The position numbers and the translations under genes are program-made. From Tritrichomonas musculus (taxonomy: Eukaryota > Parabasalia > Tritrichomonadida > Tritrichomonadidae): DNA of 64,000 bases. The first letter of the stretch is position 1; every line of letters begins with the position of its first letter. Shown one piece after another: positions 54,300 through 63,935 of the stretch. Below the pieces are notes generated by a model, which did not search any database, was not told the DNA's origin, and saw only the letters and a program-made list of their open reading frames with translations. The stretch spans positions 10,478,001-10,542,000 of the forward strand of contig JAPFFF010000001.1 in NCBI GenBank assembly GCA_039105265.1, written 5' to 3'.

Positions 54300-54553
54300 A
54301 TTGAAAAAGTGGAAAATGATTTCAAAAATTCAAATTCAAAATTTCTTTTTGAGAAGATATTTCATAAAATTTTAATTTTTAGATGGTAAACATTAATAAT
54401 AAAAATATTTTAATTTTTTTTTTAATTGAAATTTCATATGTTAAGTAAAAGCCCGCCAATTTTTTTAGATTTTGATATAAAAAGTTGTTTTTTTTATATA
54501 ACATGTCTCATTTAACGGCTGTTATTAAAAAGTTTTGAATAAATTCATTTTAT

Positions 54554-54558
54554 TCATA
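54554..54558 (+). promoter_or_regulatory. Initiator-like TCATA upstream of the coiled-coil gene
   Basis: TCATA fits the trichomonad initiator TCA-Py-(T/A) and lies about 22 bases before the ATG at 54580, the usual distance. Short motif, modest weight. Confidence 0.35.
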
Positions 54559-54579
54559 ATTTAAACATTAAATATAAAA

Positions 54580-55764
54580 ATGAGTCTGAATCAAAACATC
54601 CAAACAACACTCATTCAATCATCACCCGGTAGGACACTAAATCTCTCCACAGATAAACCTGAAACACGTGCAAAGTACCAAGCTCAAGATTTGCGTGAAG
54701 TTCTTAAGGAGAGAATGGCTGAGTTAGCTGCTCTGAATTCTGAATGGAGTATCACAGAAAGCAGCATGAATGCTCAATGTGAAGCCCTTACTTCACAATT
54801 ACGTGATCTGGATCTTCAATTCCAAAACATTAAGTCAAATGAGCAAGTAAAGCACATTCAGCAACTTAAAGAATTACAGCAGCAACATAAGGATAATGTT
54901 CTATTCCTTCAGAACCAAATTAATGAGAGACTTGAAGGTGAAACAGAGCCTGAAAATCTAGACGAAATACAAGAATATGATAATGAGATCGCGGCACTTA
55001 AAGCTGAAATTGCAAGGTGGGAAGATCAGCCACTTCCAACTGGTGATGATGATCTTATTGATGAAGAAGCAGATGAAAGAATTAGAAAACTTGAAGAGCA
55101 ATATGAAGAAATGGTACAAATTCATGATGAAGCCATACAACAACGTGAAGATGACTCCAAAGATTCTATGTCCAAAATTGAGCAAATAATTCTTAAAGGA
55201 CAAGATGAGGAAGAAAAATTAAATCAAGACATCCAAGAACTCATTGACAAGCTAAATAACCTTGATGCAAACCATGTTAATCAAATTGAAGAAATGCAGA
55301 ACGAAATGGCTGACGAAAGAGCGCATTGTTCTAACTCTCTCAAAAATATTTCTGCCAAAATCAATCAAATTCAAATAAAAATCGCCAAGAAACAGAGAGA
55401 ATGCTCTAAGCGTGCTCAAGAATTGCACACTGTTGCTGATGATCTCAGATCTGAACTTGATTCCTATACAACTAGACAGAAACAGCAAATTAAAGAAGCT
55501 ACTGCAGCAGCGAAGGCATATGCTGAGGTAAAGAGGAAATTTGTTTCAATGCACAAAGAACTTGAAATGTTAAATTCAGAAAAAGTCAGAGAAATAGTTG
55601 AGCATGAAACTTTGATGAAGGGTTTAAATAAAATGGATAACTTTGTTTTATCCCAGATGAGTGCGTCTGGTTCATCAACTATCAATGCTGGCTCTCGTGG
55701 TTCATCATCAAGAGGGGTAACCCGTACATCTATATTCTCTTCTTCTCATGGAAGCAAATTCTGA
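54580..55764 (+). CDS. Coiled-coil protein, probably cytoskeletal
   Basis: 394 residues. A polar Ser/Thr-rich N-terminus (1-35) and C-terminus (about 355-394, SASGSSTINAGSRGSSSRG) enclose an almost continuous coiled coil (about 35-345), rich in Glu, Gln, Lys and Leu with heptad spacing, with a break around the acidic DDDLIDEEADE near residue 160. Head and tail low in structure around a long rod recall trichomonad filament-forming or costa/axostyle-associated proteins, but there is no domain to name. Codon use is more GC-rich and regular than in neighbouring genes, which often marks a highly expressed gene. It has no membrane segment. Confidence 0.85.
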   Translation: MSLNQNIQTTLIQSSPGRTLNLSTDKPETRAKYQAQDLREVLKERMAELAALNSEWSITESSMNAQCEALTSQLRDLDLQFQNIKSNEQVKHIQQLKELQQQHKDNVLFLQNQINERLEGETEPENLDEIQEYDNEIAALKAEIARWEDQPLPTGDDDLIDEEADERIRKLEEQYEEMVQIHDEAIQQREDDSKDSMSKIEQIILKGQDEEEKLNQDIQELIDKLNNLDANHVNQIEEMQNEMADERAHCSNSLKNISAKINQIQIKIAKKQRECSKRAQELHTVADDLRSELDSYTTRQKQQIKEATAAAKAYAEVKRKFVSMHKELEMLNSEKVREIVEHETLMKGLNKMDNFVLSQMSASGSSTINAGSRGSSSRGVTRTSIFSSSHGSKF

Positions 55765-55953
55765 AACTTTTGAAATAAATTCTTATTAGCCTTTAATTAT
55801 TACTAAAATTTTTATAAAAAAAAAAAAAATTGAAAGGTATTAAATATATTTAATCCTAGGCTTTAAATACTGGTCATTTTGATCTCAAAATGACCAGTTA
55901 AACCTCTTTTTATTTAATTTTAATGACCAGTAATCGAAAATGTCCAATTATAA

Positions 55954-57494
55954 TAGGGGGATCAACTGCCAAAAAAATGTCAGAAAAATAATATTTTAAT
56001 TTTTTTAAAAAATAAATAGATAGTTTTGTTCTTCATTTCATAAGCTTTGATTTGAAATATTTTATTTTGAAATTCATCTGCACATTCACAAATGGCGGAC
56101 ACTTTTAATTTGAAGATATAAATTTGACCTTTTTTAATCGTCAAAAGTTAAAATCTTCAATAGATTGGATATTTTGGGAAAAATTATTCGTAGAACATGA
56201 AAATATATCATGTACAATGTATTAAGCTAATAAAAAAGACAAAAGACTTGTTATTTGAATAACAGTTAAAGTTTTATTTTTTTTCGCATAACATGTCATG
56301 ATAACTTTCATTGTCCGCCATTTATGAATGAATTGATGAAATTAAATAAAAACAATTTTTAAAAAATAAGGTTATATTAATCTTTATTTTTTAATATATG
56401 GATTAAAATAAAACACATTATTTATTAAAACAAGATAGCCGCTTTTTGAGCTACGCTCAAAAAGTGTCTTTATCAAATTTTTAAATAAAGTCAATTTACA
56501 AATTATTTTTTCGCCAACAGGTATTCCAATTGGAAGAAAAATTGAATGAAATATTTGAATGGATATATCAGAAAAATTGAGAAGACTTGCACCTTGAAAG
56601 ACATGAAAAGGTTGTAATTGTGATTAAAAGATCGAAATAATTATTTATATAAAATAATCGATTTTGATCATTTGATAATATTGATAGGAAAACTTGATTC
56701 AGAAATTGCATGTGAATCAGGAGAGTTTAACAAAAGATTAGAAAATAAATATTTATAGCTGGCATCTGGGAAATTAGTCTTTTATCTAAAAAAAAATATT
56801 TTCTTTTATGATTCCATCAATTTATCCATCATCCAAAATTACAATAATAGTAGTATAAATTATTTCTTTTTATATAATTATGAAATCAATATCTCCTTTT
56901 CGTATCATTATAAAAATATTTTAAAAAATGAATAAATTGAAAAATTTTATTGAAATTTATTTGGAAATTTGAATTGACCAAAAATAATAATACAAAAATT
57001 CAATCTTCAAATAGACTCATAAAAGAAAAAATATGAAAAATAAAGTAATTTATAAAAAGGAATGAAATAATGAAGAGAAAATCGTATCTATAATTTTGTG
57101 AGAAATATAAAATTTTTAAAACACATTTATTTTTATATTGAATTTTTTTTCTCATAATCAACGGAATATATCTGAGCAATCCATATATTTCAGCCCCAAA
57201 TATAAAATATTATAAGCCAATCAGCGTTTTTTAATATTTTTCAATACTTTACAAATGGACAACCGCTCTATTTATTTTTAATTATATAATAGATATATAT
57301 ATAGTTTTCATATGACATGTCATGACAAATACATTCGTCCGCCATTTATGAATGTACAGTTGAAATCAGATAAAAATATTTTTTATAAAATGTATTTTTA
57401 TTACACTTTAAATCCCCATATTTATTTAAAGCCAAACTCAAATTTTTCCTCTCTCTTTAAAAATTTGACAATTTTTTAGCGGTTGATCCCCCTA
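55954..57494. mobile_element. 1541-bp Mutator-like non-autonomous element, 11-bp TSD
   Basis: The ends are TAGGGGGATCAACTGCCAAA (left) and, reversed, TAGGGGGATCAACCGCTAAA (right). Looser similarity extends about 150 bases inward to AAATGGCGGAC on both sides. The flanks TCCAATTATAA (55943-55953 and 57495-57505) are an exact 11-bp duplication. A long target duplication with long degenerate TIRs is typical of Mutator-like (MULE) elements. No transposase frame is seen. It sits inside the 55855-57921 element. Confidence 0.82.
56442..56464. repeat. Perfect 10-bp hairpin with TAC loop
   Basis: CTTTTTGAGC-TAC-GCTCAAAAAG. It is close in sequence to the hairpin at 22863-22903 in an unrelated element. 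Confidence 0.85.
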
Positions 57495-57929
57495 TCCAAT
57501 TATAATTTTTTTGAAATGAAACTTGAACAAAAAATTTTTTAATTTTCTTGACGGTTAGAAGGTCAATAATTCTCGAATACAATCAATAATTGAATCGATT
57601 TTTTATATCACATTACAGCAAATAAAAAAAAAAAAAAACTTTTTCAATGTTCAACTTTTTGAAAAAAGATAAGATTTAAATTCTTGACTTTTTGATAGGA
57701 GATCGTTTTTTCTAATATCTTCTTTTTTATATGCAAAACGAGAATGACCAGTATCAAAAAAATTGCAATATCCATCATTTAAATTTTCAACTTTTTGATA
57801 ATAGACCGTTTTTTCAAAAAATCCAAAATGACCAGTCATAACGAGATGTCAGCCTAATTTAACTCAAAAAGTATATGTGGCAAAAAAAGTGGCATGACCA
57901 CTCCGACCATTTAAAGCCTAGATTTAATC

Positions 57930-58423
57930 AGATATGTGTGGGTAGACGATCAAAACACGTTATTTATGGAAAAAATTTTTTTAGAAGATTAGTTATTTTC
58001 CATTTAAATGGTCATATAATACAATATGAAATGATAAGTAATTAAAATTTTAGTCTATTTCTCTTTTTAATTATTTTCATTGAATTTGAAAAAATAGAGG
58101 TGCGGACAGGGTGAAGTGATTTAGATTCGCACCAAAATTTGTATATATTAATTATTTTTTATGAGCATTATAATGATATAATTTTTTTTTATTTTCGTCC
58201 ACGGGGCCGACTTGTGGCGATATATGATTTTTTTTCTGAGGTAGAAAAATATAAACCACTGAAAAAAATATAAAAATATCTATTATTATATTAAAAATAG
58301 TTCTGGCGGTTGAATGTTATCAAAAAGTTTTGATTAAATGCTTTACAAAATATGTCAAAACTTTTACAAATGTTTAAATTTTACATGCATTTAATTAAAA
58401 AACGGATTTTTGAACTTTTTTAC
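57930..58423. other. Spacer between two transposons
   Basis: A small hairpin GGTGCG...CGCACC lies at 58099-58133, around GTGAAGTGATT, a word also seen inside the 30660-32736 element. No gene. Confidence 0.4.
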
Positions 58424-58431
58424 TCTACGAA

Positions 58432-58997
58432 CAGGTATGCTTTTCGAGGACGGGTAAGAGTAGTCTCCCCGAAAATAATTTCGGGATCGAGGAGACTCCC
58501 GTACTCGGTTTACCCGAGTAAACCCGAGTAAAATAACCGTTTTACTCGGCCATCCTCGATCCCGATTTACTCGAAGTATTCAATTTCCGAGGAAATCTCG
58601 AGGATACCCGAGGTTTCAAGTTCGAAAAAAAATTCTCATTTTTTTTATTATTTTTCTTACACTTTTGAATACTTTATTTTAGTATTAAAGATTTTTTGTC
58701 ATTGATTATAAAGCTATATCTAACATTTATTTAAAAAAATCATATAATAAACCACTATTTCCAGCAAAATGATTCATTTTGAAAATGAATAAAGCTTATT
58801 TTTTTATTATTTTTCTGTTAATTTAAAACTCGAGTTTTTCGGGTAAAAAAGTGAAAATTTTCCCGAGTAAAAAAATGTGAACTAAAAAAAATAAACGTTA
58901 GAGTAAAATCTTTTTCTCGAAAAAAGTTCGAGGAATAATTTCGAGGAAGACCGTTTAATTATCCGAGTTTACCCGGGACTCCCGAAAGGCATACCTG
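58432..58997. mobile_element. 566-bp hAT-type MITE rich in CCCGAG, TSD TCTACGAA
   Basis: CAGGTATGCTTTTCGAGGAC (left) faces reversed CAGGTATGCCTTTCGGGAGT (right), with the exact duplication TCTACGAA at 58424-58431 and 58998-59005. Both ends are packed with ACTCGG/CCCGAG/CGAGGA words in both orientations, likely transposase-binding sites, making GC-rich shoulders around an AT-rich middle. No transposase. Confidence 0.9.
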
Positions 58998-59005
58998 TCT
59001 ACGAA

Positions 59006-59759
59006 TATGGAAAGTATAATAAAATTGCGCAATTATTTGTTTAAAGAACAGAAATTCATAAATTTGGTTTTAGTGTATGATATATTAAAATTAGTTATTT
59101 ATGAGAAAAACCTCTAACAATTTTTTTATCGTATAGCAAAAATTGAGTACATAATTTTTCACAAACTTGAAATTTCAACTTTTTATATAAATAGAAATAA
59201 AATTATTTTTTAAGATAATATGAACTTTTTATATAATTTATAATCATACTAATATTGAATACAGTCATCCAATCAGTGTTATAGTCTCACAAAAACTAAA
59301 CAGTGGAATTGAATGATACTCTCAATTTTAGATTTTGGCCAAAAATATTATTTTTTTTTTGTTGATAAATTTACATTTTTAATTATAATTTTTCATTTTA
59401 TAAAGACAGGATTTGATTATTTTTTTATAATATTTTGAATGATCTTTTCACAAAAAGTTATAAATTTTCTCACATTATACAGCAAGCAATCTATCATATA
59501 AAAACTCCTTAAAAATGGATTTTTTGCAACATTTTCAAACAAATTTAATCAAACTTACCAAAATATCATTAATTCTGTTCGTTTACTAGGGACATCATCA
59601 AATCTAGAAATTATTTATGTCAATTTTATAGATCTTACTCATTGTTTAACTATTTATTTATTCATTATTCAAATACAAGTTCTTTTCCTCAAGTTTCATG
59701 GGTTTATTTTACCAGTTATTTCAATTTAATATGAATTTCAAAAAAATCTTCAACCTTAC
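59006..59759. other. AT-rich spacer before the Polinton
   Basis: No gene or repeat pair recognised. If the Polinton begins further left than 59760, part of this belongs to it. Confidence 0.4.
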
Positions 59760-59926
59760 AGTAGTATAGGATAGTGGGTGTTTCACACCACACTACCCAA
59801 TAGAAACTTACACTTTTTGTTGATTTTAATAACGAAAATGACAAAATGACAATCAAGAAGCAATGTTTTTTGGGAGACCAAAATTGACCAAAATTTTTTA
59901 TTTTTTAATTTTTTATCAATACATAA

Positions 59927-60241
59927 ATGACAACCTCAACCTCAACCTCAACCTCAGCCAAATATATTCCATTGATTGGTTTTGAAAATGATTATGAAAT
60001 AATGAACCAATATCCATATGATATCAGAAATAAGCACACAATGAAAATGAATTATGGTGTGAATAAAACACAAGATGGAATAATAGTAAATCTGAATGGA
60101 AAGAAATGTTTAAAACATCGATTGATAGCTCATCAGTTTATACCCAATCCTAATAATAAAAAGCTTGTATATCCTATTAATGGAGACAAACTTGATAATC
60201 ATCTTGAAAACTTATCATATGACCACCCAAGGAAATTTTAA
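59927..60241 (+). CDS. Polinton: small NUMOD4/HNH-like protein
   Basis: 104 residues with a Thr/Ser repeat start (TTSTSTSTSA). The middle and end, KKCLKHRLIAHQFIPNPNNK followed by VYPINGDKLDNHLENLSYD, follow the HNH pattern H-R-L-[IV]-A-x-x-F-[IL]-P-N-P...V-N-H-x-[ND]-G-x-[KR]-x-[ND]-N-x-x-x-N-L of homing-type endonucleases that ride in phages and large viruses. It is the leftmost gene of the element. It may be a passenger endonuclease rather than a structural gene; the role is inferred from the pattern. Confidence 0.7.
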   Translation: MTTSTSTSTSAKYIPLIGFENDYEIMNQYPYDIRNKHTMKMNYGVNKTQDGIIVNLNGKKCLKHRLIAHQFIPNPNNKKLVYPINGDKLDNHLENLSYDHPRKF

Positions 60242-60324
60242 TGTATAACCTCGATGTCAGAGCTGTTGGTGATGATTTCATGTGTTGCTATCATAAATGA
60301 TATGCTCACCGCTAATAACAATGA

Positions 60325-61368
60325 ATGAAATATAATTTATTGATATCAAAAATGAAACGATTAACTGACCCAATCGATTACACACCAATACCAAAGGAAT
60401 ACGTGTTCTTCAGGGAAGATGGACGGCAAGACAATGACAGACCAAATAGATTTTATTTTAATTTGCCAGCTGATTGGTGCACTGCAGACAAAGGAGAGAC
60501 AATTATCGGCTTTCGTACAATATGGATGTTAGCGAGACGTCGTAAATTAGAATTCAATATCAAAGTCAAAAAATATTTCAGAAATAACACATCGAAAGTG
60601 AGTCAAGTTGAATGCAATATTGTTTCATGGTTATCAACAGACAAGGATTTGAGAGAAGTATGGAAAGATATGAATGAACAATTGAATATCGCTTTTAGAC
60701 ATTACAATAATTATCAATGGAAAGAAGGTTATCCAAAGTTTTTCATCAATGATGAAGAGATACCCGAGATGTATATCAAAAACCAAAAACGAATTAAAGA
60801 TGTTCAAATGGACGGATACTATGACTACAACAAAAAGATGTTTATCGAAACTATTTATTCAGCAGCGAATGAACTAAAGGAAGATGAAGTAGATGAAGAT
60901 GATAAGAATAAATTATGTAATGTTGAAATAGCTATTAAATTTAAATATAGACATTATGACAAAAATAACAAAGAACAGTATAACGAACCACATGTGAAAT
61001 GCGATTTTGCGGATATCATGAATGTTGGCTTTGAGCCATTTCAAAATGACCCGAACAATTATATGAACATCACTGATGACAAGGTTGAAGGAAAATGGAT
61101 GAAAGAAATTAAATTTGAGAATGTATGGGATAGACACAGTTGCAAAGTGTATTCATCAATAGCTGAAGAGACAAGCAAGGGATATGTTGGAAATAGTTAT
61201 CAAAACTTTTCGCCAATCAAATATTTCAAATTGAATTCTACTGACCAAACATTTTGGATTGAATTTTATAGTGGTCGTAATTATAAAATGCCTGTGAAAT
61301 TACCAGTTAGTGAAAGTTTTATGATTGAAATGCAGATGATGAATCATCAGAAGTTGTTATATATATAA
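60325..61368 (+). CDS. Polinton: putative capsid-side protein, unassigned
   Basis: 347 residues from ATG 60325, with another ATG at 60352. No motif is recognised directly. Position next to integrase and ATPase, length, aromatic and acidic composition (KEDEVDEDDKNK) and absence of enzyme motifs or membrane segments fit a minor capsid (penton-like, jelly-roll) protein, the usual remaining structural gene of a Polinton of this size. This is an inference from gene order. Confidence 0.4.
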   Translation: MKYNLLISKMKRLTDPIDYTPIPKEYVFFREDGRQDNDRPNRFYFNLPADWCTADKGETIIGFRTIWMLARRRKLEFNIKVKKYFRNNTSKVSQVECNIVSWLSTDKDLREVWKDMNEQLNIAFRHYNNYQWKEGYPKFFINDEEIPEMYIKNQKRIKDVQMDGYYDYNKKMFIETIYSAANELKEDEVDEDDKNKLCNVEIAIKFKYRHYDKNNKEQYNEPHVKCDFADIMNVGFEPFQNDPNNYMNITDDKVEGKWMKEIKFENVWDRHSCKVYSSIAEETSKGYVGNSYQNFSPIKYFKLNSTDQTFWIEFYSGRNYKMPVKLPVSESFMIEMQMMNHQKLLYI

Positions 61369-61369
61369 A

Positions 61370-62458
61370 ATGACTTTCAAATCAATTGAAGATTTATATA
61401 ATCGTTTTCCATGGCGGACACCATCAAAATTTGTACCACTAGCGAAAAGATATGGATTTAATGAAAAGGAAGCAAGAGAATATTTGAAAAATAATATCAT
61501 TCATGATGTAGTACCAGACAAACCAAAATATATGAACATCTATTCAAAACATCCTGGAGGATATCAAATGGATACGTTCATTAATAACAGACGAAAGAAT
61601 GAATTAAATTATTTGATGTTCATTAATATAAATACACGCAAAGCTTACAGTTATCCATTGGTTGGGAAAGGAGCAAAAACAATAATAGAAGCATTTAATA
61701 AATTCATTGATGATGTCAAAAATGTGTATTCAATAACGTCAGACCAAGACCCAGCATATTTGTCAAATGAATTCTTGGATTACATTAAATCAAAGAACAT
61801 TATTTATAGAACAACAGAAGATAATAATCATAATGTGTTGGGAATAATAAATCGATTCATGAGAACAATTAGGGATATGATAGGTGAAAATAGATATATT
61901 GCTGAAGATGAAATGAAATCATTAATTGAAGCATATAATGAAACACCACTCAAATCATTGAATAATAGAGCACCAAATGATATAACAGAAAATGATGAAA
62001 TGGAATATATTAAAAAAATGTCTAAAAATAATCCATATGATTATAAGCCTGATGATAGAGTGAGAATTGTTAACATTGATGGTCCATCGTGGGCGAAGGC
62101 AAAAAGACGTTCACGTGTCAGCAAAGAAGCATATATTGTAGATTCAAAAATAGGTAATCAATTTATGATTAAAGCTAAGGATAAATCAGTTGATAAATAT
62201 CCTGGATATCAATTAGTGAAGACAGATAATAAAAATATCGCTGAGACATTGAAGGATGGTAAACGTGGAATTATAGACAAAATAACAGGCTACAATAAAA
62301 AATCGAATCAATATCAAGTCGTTTATGAAGGCGGTGTGAAAGATAAGATAGCAGCGAGAAATTTGAGAGAAGGCAACCCAGCGATGTTGAGTCGAATGGA
62401 ACGTGAATATTGGAGCAAACAACAAACGATACCACCGCAAATATTAAAATGGTCTTAA
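61370..62458 (+). CDS. Polinton: retroviral-type (rve) integrase with C-terminal chromodomain-like tail
   Basis: 362 residues, starting two bases after the preceding gene. The integrase core lies at about 60-210, with GGYQMDTFINNRR, a SDQDPAYLSNEF stretch and NVLGIINRFMRTIRDMIGE, as in the Polinton c-integrase. A tail (about 270-350, GIIDKITGYNKKSNQYQVVY) has SH3/chromodomain-like character and may direct insertion. It inserts the element into host DNA. The gene looks whole. Confidence 0.92.
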   Translation: MTFKSIEDLYNRFPWRTPSKFVPLAKRYGFNEKEAREYLKNNIIHDVVPDKPKYMNIYSKHPGGYQMDTFINNRRKNELNYLMFININTRKAYSYPLVGKGAKTIIEAFNKFIDDVKNVYSITSDQDPAYLSNEFLDYIKSKNIIYRTTEDNNHNVLGIINRFMRTIRDMIGENRYIAEDEMKSLIEAYNETPLKSLNNRAPNDITENDEMEYIKKMSKNNPYDYKPDDRVRIVNIDGPSWAKAKRRSRVSKEAYIVDSKIGNQFMIKAKDKSVDKYPGYQLVKTDNKNIAETLKDGKRGIIDKITGYNKKSNQYQVVYEGGVKDKIAARNLREGNPAMLSRMEREYWSKQQTIPPQILKWS

Positions 62459-62583
62459 TTGTCGTTCATATATTTAGCATATATTTTTGAAAATTTATTG
62501 ATGACAAATCCAGTGATTTCAATATACATTTGAATGATAGCCATTCGTTCTAAAAGCTTTAAATAATCTTCGAATGAAAACAT
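62455..62583 (-). CDS. Polinton: short antisense frame, 42 residues
   Basis: Between integrase and ATPase the minus strand is open from ATG 62583 to a stop at 62455, overlapping the last four bases of the integrase gene tail to tail. The product begins MFSFEDYLKLLERM and continues as one amphipathic or partly hydrophobic helix. It fills the only sizeable gap between genes of the element exactly, which argues for a real small gene, but at this length chance cannot be excluded. Confidence 0.4.
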   Translation of the reverse strand: MFSFEDYLKLLERMAIIQMYIEITGFVINKFSKIYAKYMNDN

Positions 62584-62598
62584 TTATATATAAATAAA

Positions 62599-63450
62599 AT
62601 GAGCAGATTAATAAAACAAGTTGAATCACTAATTAAAATAACATTGAAGAAAAATGAGAAAGAAATTGAAGGCGCATTGATTAAACCATTATCACCAGAC
62701 TATCCATTTTCAACAAATGGTATATATTTTCTAATTGGTAAACCAGGTAGTGGCAAAACATATTGGCTATGGAAACATATTATGATAACGGAAAAGCTAT
62801 TTAAACATCCATATTATAATAAAATCATTTTTTGTTCAACTAGTGGTAAAGCTGATAAGACATCTGAAGTGTTGAGTAAAAATATTAAAACAAAAATCAA
62901 TTATGTTAGTGAAGATGAATTAATGAATTATTTGAAGAAACATATCAAACGCAAAACGAAATATTATGCAATGGTGAAACATGTATTGTCTAAACTAAAA
63001 GAAACGTCAGAAGAGATGGCGCGATTAATAAACAAGCATTCATTGTTTGATATTGAAGATAGAATAGCTTATATTTCAAACAAGCTTGTCAAATATAACA
63101 CGACAGCTTATCCATATCATACATTGATTATACTTGATGATTGTGCTGGTAGTGATTTGTTGAAGAATGGAAATAGTGAATTCATAAGATTGTTAACAAA
63201 AACGAGACACTATAATTTGACATGTATAATGGCTTTTCAAACATTGAGATTCGTTCATTTAAATGCAAAACGTATGGCAACCGATGTGATATGTTATAGC
63301 GGATTTAGCAAAGAAGACTTTTCATCATTATTGATGCAAACGAATAATAATCTTGATGTTAAATCGACAGTTAATGAATATCTACAACATGATGACCCAC
63401 ATGATAAATTTATAATGAATATCACAGCTGGTGAATATTATTTTGAATAA
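62599..63450 (+). CDS. Polinton: FtsK/HerA-type packaging ATPase (A32-like)
   Basis: 283 residues from ATG 62599. Walker A is IGKPGSGKT (about residue 50); Walker B is TLIILDDCAG (about 175), followed by a sensor-like TCIMAFQTLR stretch. Size and order match the DNA-packaging ATPase of Polintons and large DNA viruses, which drives genome into capsids. The gene looks whole. Confidence 0.93.
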   Translation: MSRLIKQVESLIKITLKKNEKEIEGALIKPLSPDYPFSTNGIYFLIGKPGSGKTYWLWKHIMITEKLFKHPYYNKIIFCSTSGKADKTSEVLSKNIKTKINYVSEDELMNYLKKHIKRKTKYYAMVKHVLSKLKETSEEMARLINKHSLFDIEDRIAYISNKLVKYNTTAYPYHTLIILDDCAGSDLLKNGNSEFIRLLTKTRHYNLTCIMAFQTLRFVHLNAKRMATDVICYSGFSKEDFSSLLMQTNNNLDVKSTVNEYLQHDDPHDKFIMNITAGEYYFE

Positions 63451-63473
63451 TAGTTGATTTTATTAAATTATAA

Positions 63474-63875
63474 ATGGGATTATACAAAAACATCATTAAA
63501 CCAGAAATCAAAAAGAGTTTGGGACATTATGGTCGTAAATTATTTAATGTAGCTAATGTAGCATCAGTTGGTAGATTACGAGGTTTATACAATGCAGCTA
63601 CTGATTTTATGGACAATCACAGTGGATTGATTGGTGGGGTTGCTGGACATATTGGTAAAAAATTCTTGAGCCAAAGCATGAGAGATAAAATATCAAATGC
63701 TGCAAATGAAGTCATTGATGTATTACCAAATAGTAAACTGAAGGGAGCATTAATTAAAATCAGTAATGAGGCACATGATTATAAATATGATAAACCAGCA
63801 ATAGATTATAGTGTAGGACGAAAGAAAGAAATGAAAAATAATAAATATCGAAAAGCTGTAGGATATGAAGGATAG
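63474..63875 (+). CDS. Polinton: small Gly/Lys-containing protein
   Basis: 133 residues, 23 bases after the ATPase gene. Basic N-terminus (MGLYKNIIKPEIKKSLGHYG), a glycine-bearing amphipathic middle (SGLIGGVAGHIGKK) and a basic end. Proteins of this kind next to capsid genes in Polintons are thought to be minor virion or membrane-active proteins; here this is inferred from position and composition. Confidence 0.6.
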   Translation: MGLYKNIIKPEIKKSLGHYGRKLFNVANVASVGRLRGLYNAATDFMDNHSGLIGGVAGHIGKKFLSQSMRDKISNAANEVIDVLPNSKLKGALIKISNEAHDYKYDKPAIDYSVGRKKEMKNNKYRKAVGYEG

Positions 63876-63935
63876 TGCATCTTGATGATTTTTTCTGTTT
63901 TTCTTTGCTTAAAACTGTTTTTTGTTGATATTTAA

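Larger units (their letters stand above)
55855..57921. mobile_element. Element with CTAGGCTTTAAAT ends, TSD ATTTAATC, split by a younger element
   Basis: CTAGGCTTTAAATACTGGTC (left) faces reversed CTAGGCTTTAAATGGTCGG (right). The exact 8-bp duplication ATTTAATC lies at 55847-55854 and 57922-57929. TGACCAGT words occur near both ends (55872-55898, 57746-57840). Without the insertion its own length is about 0.5 kb. Non-coding; an 8-bp duplication suggests hAT-type mobilisation. Confidence 0.85.
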
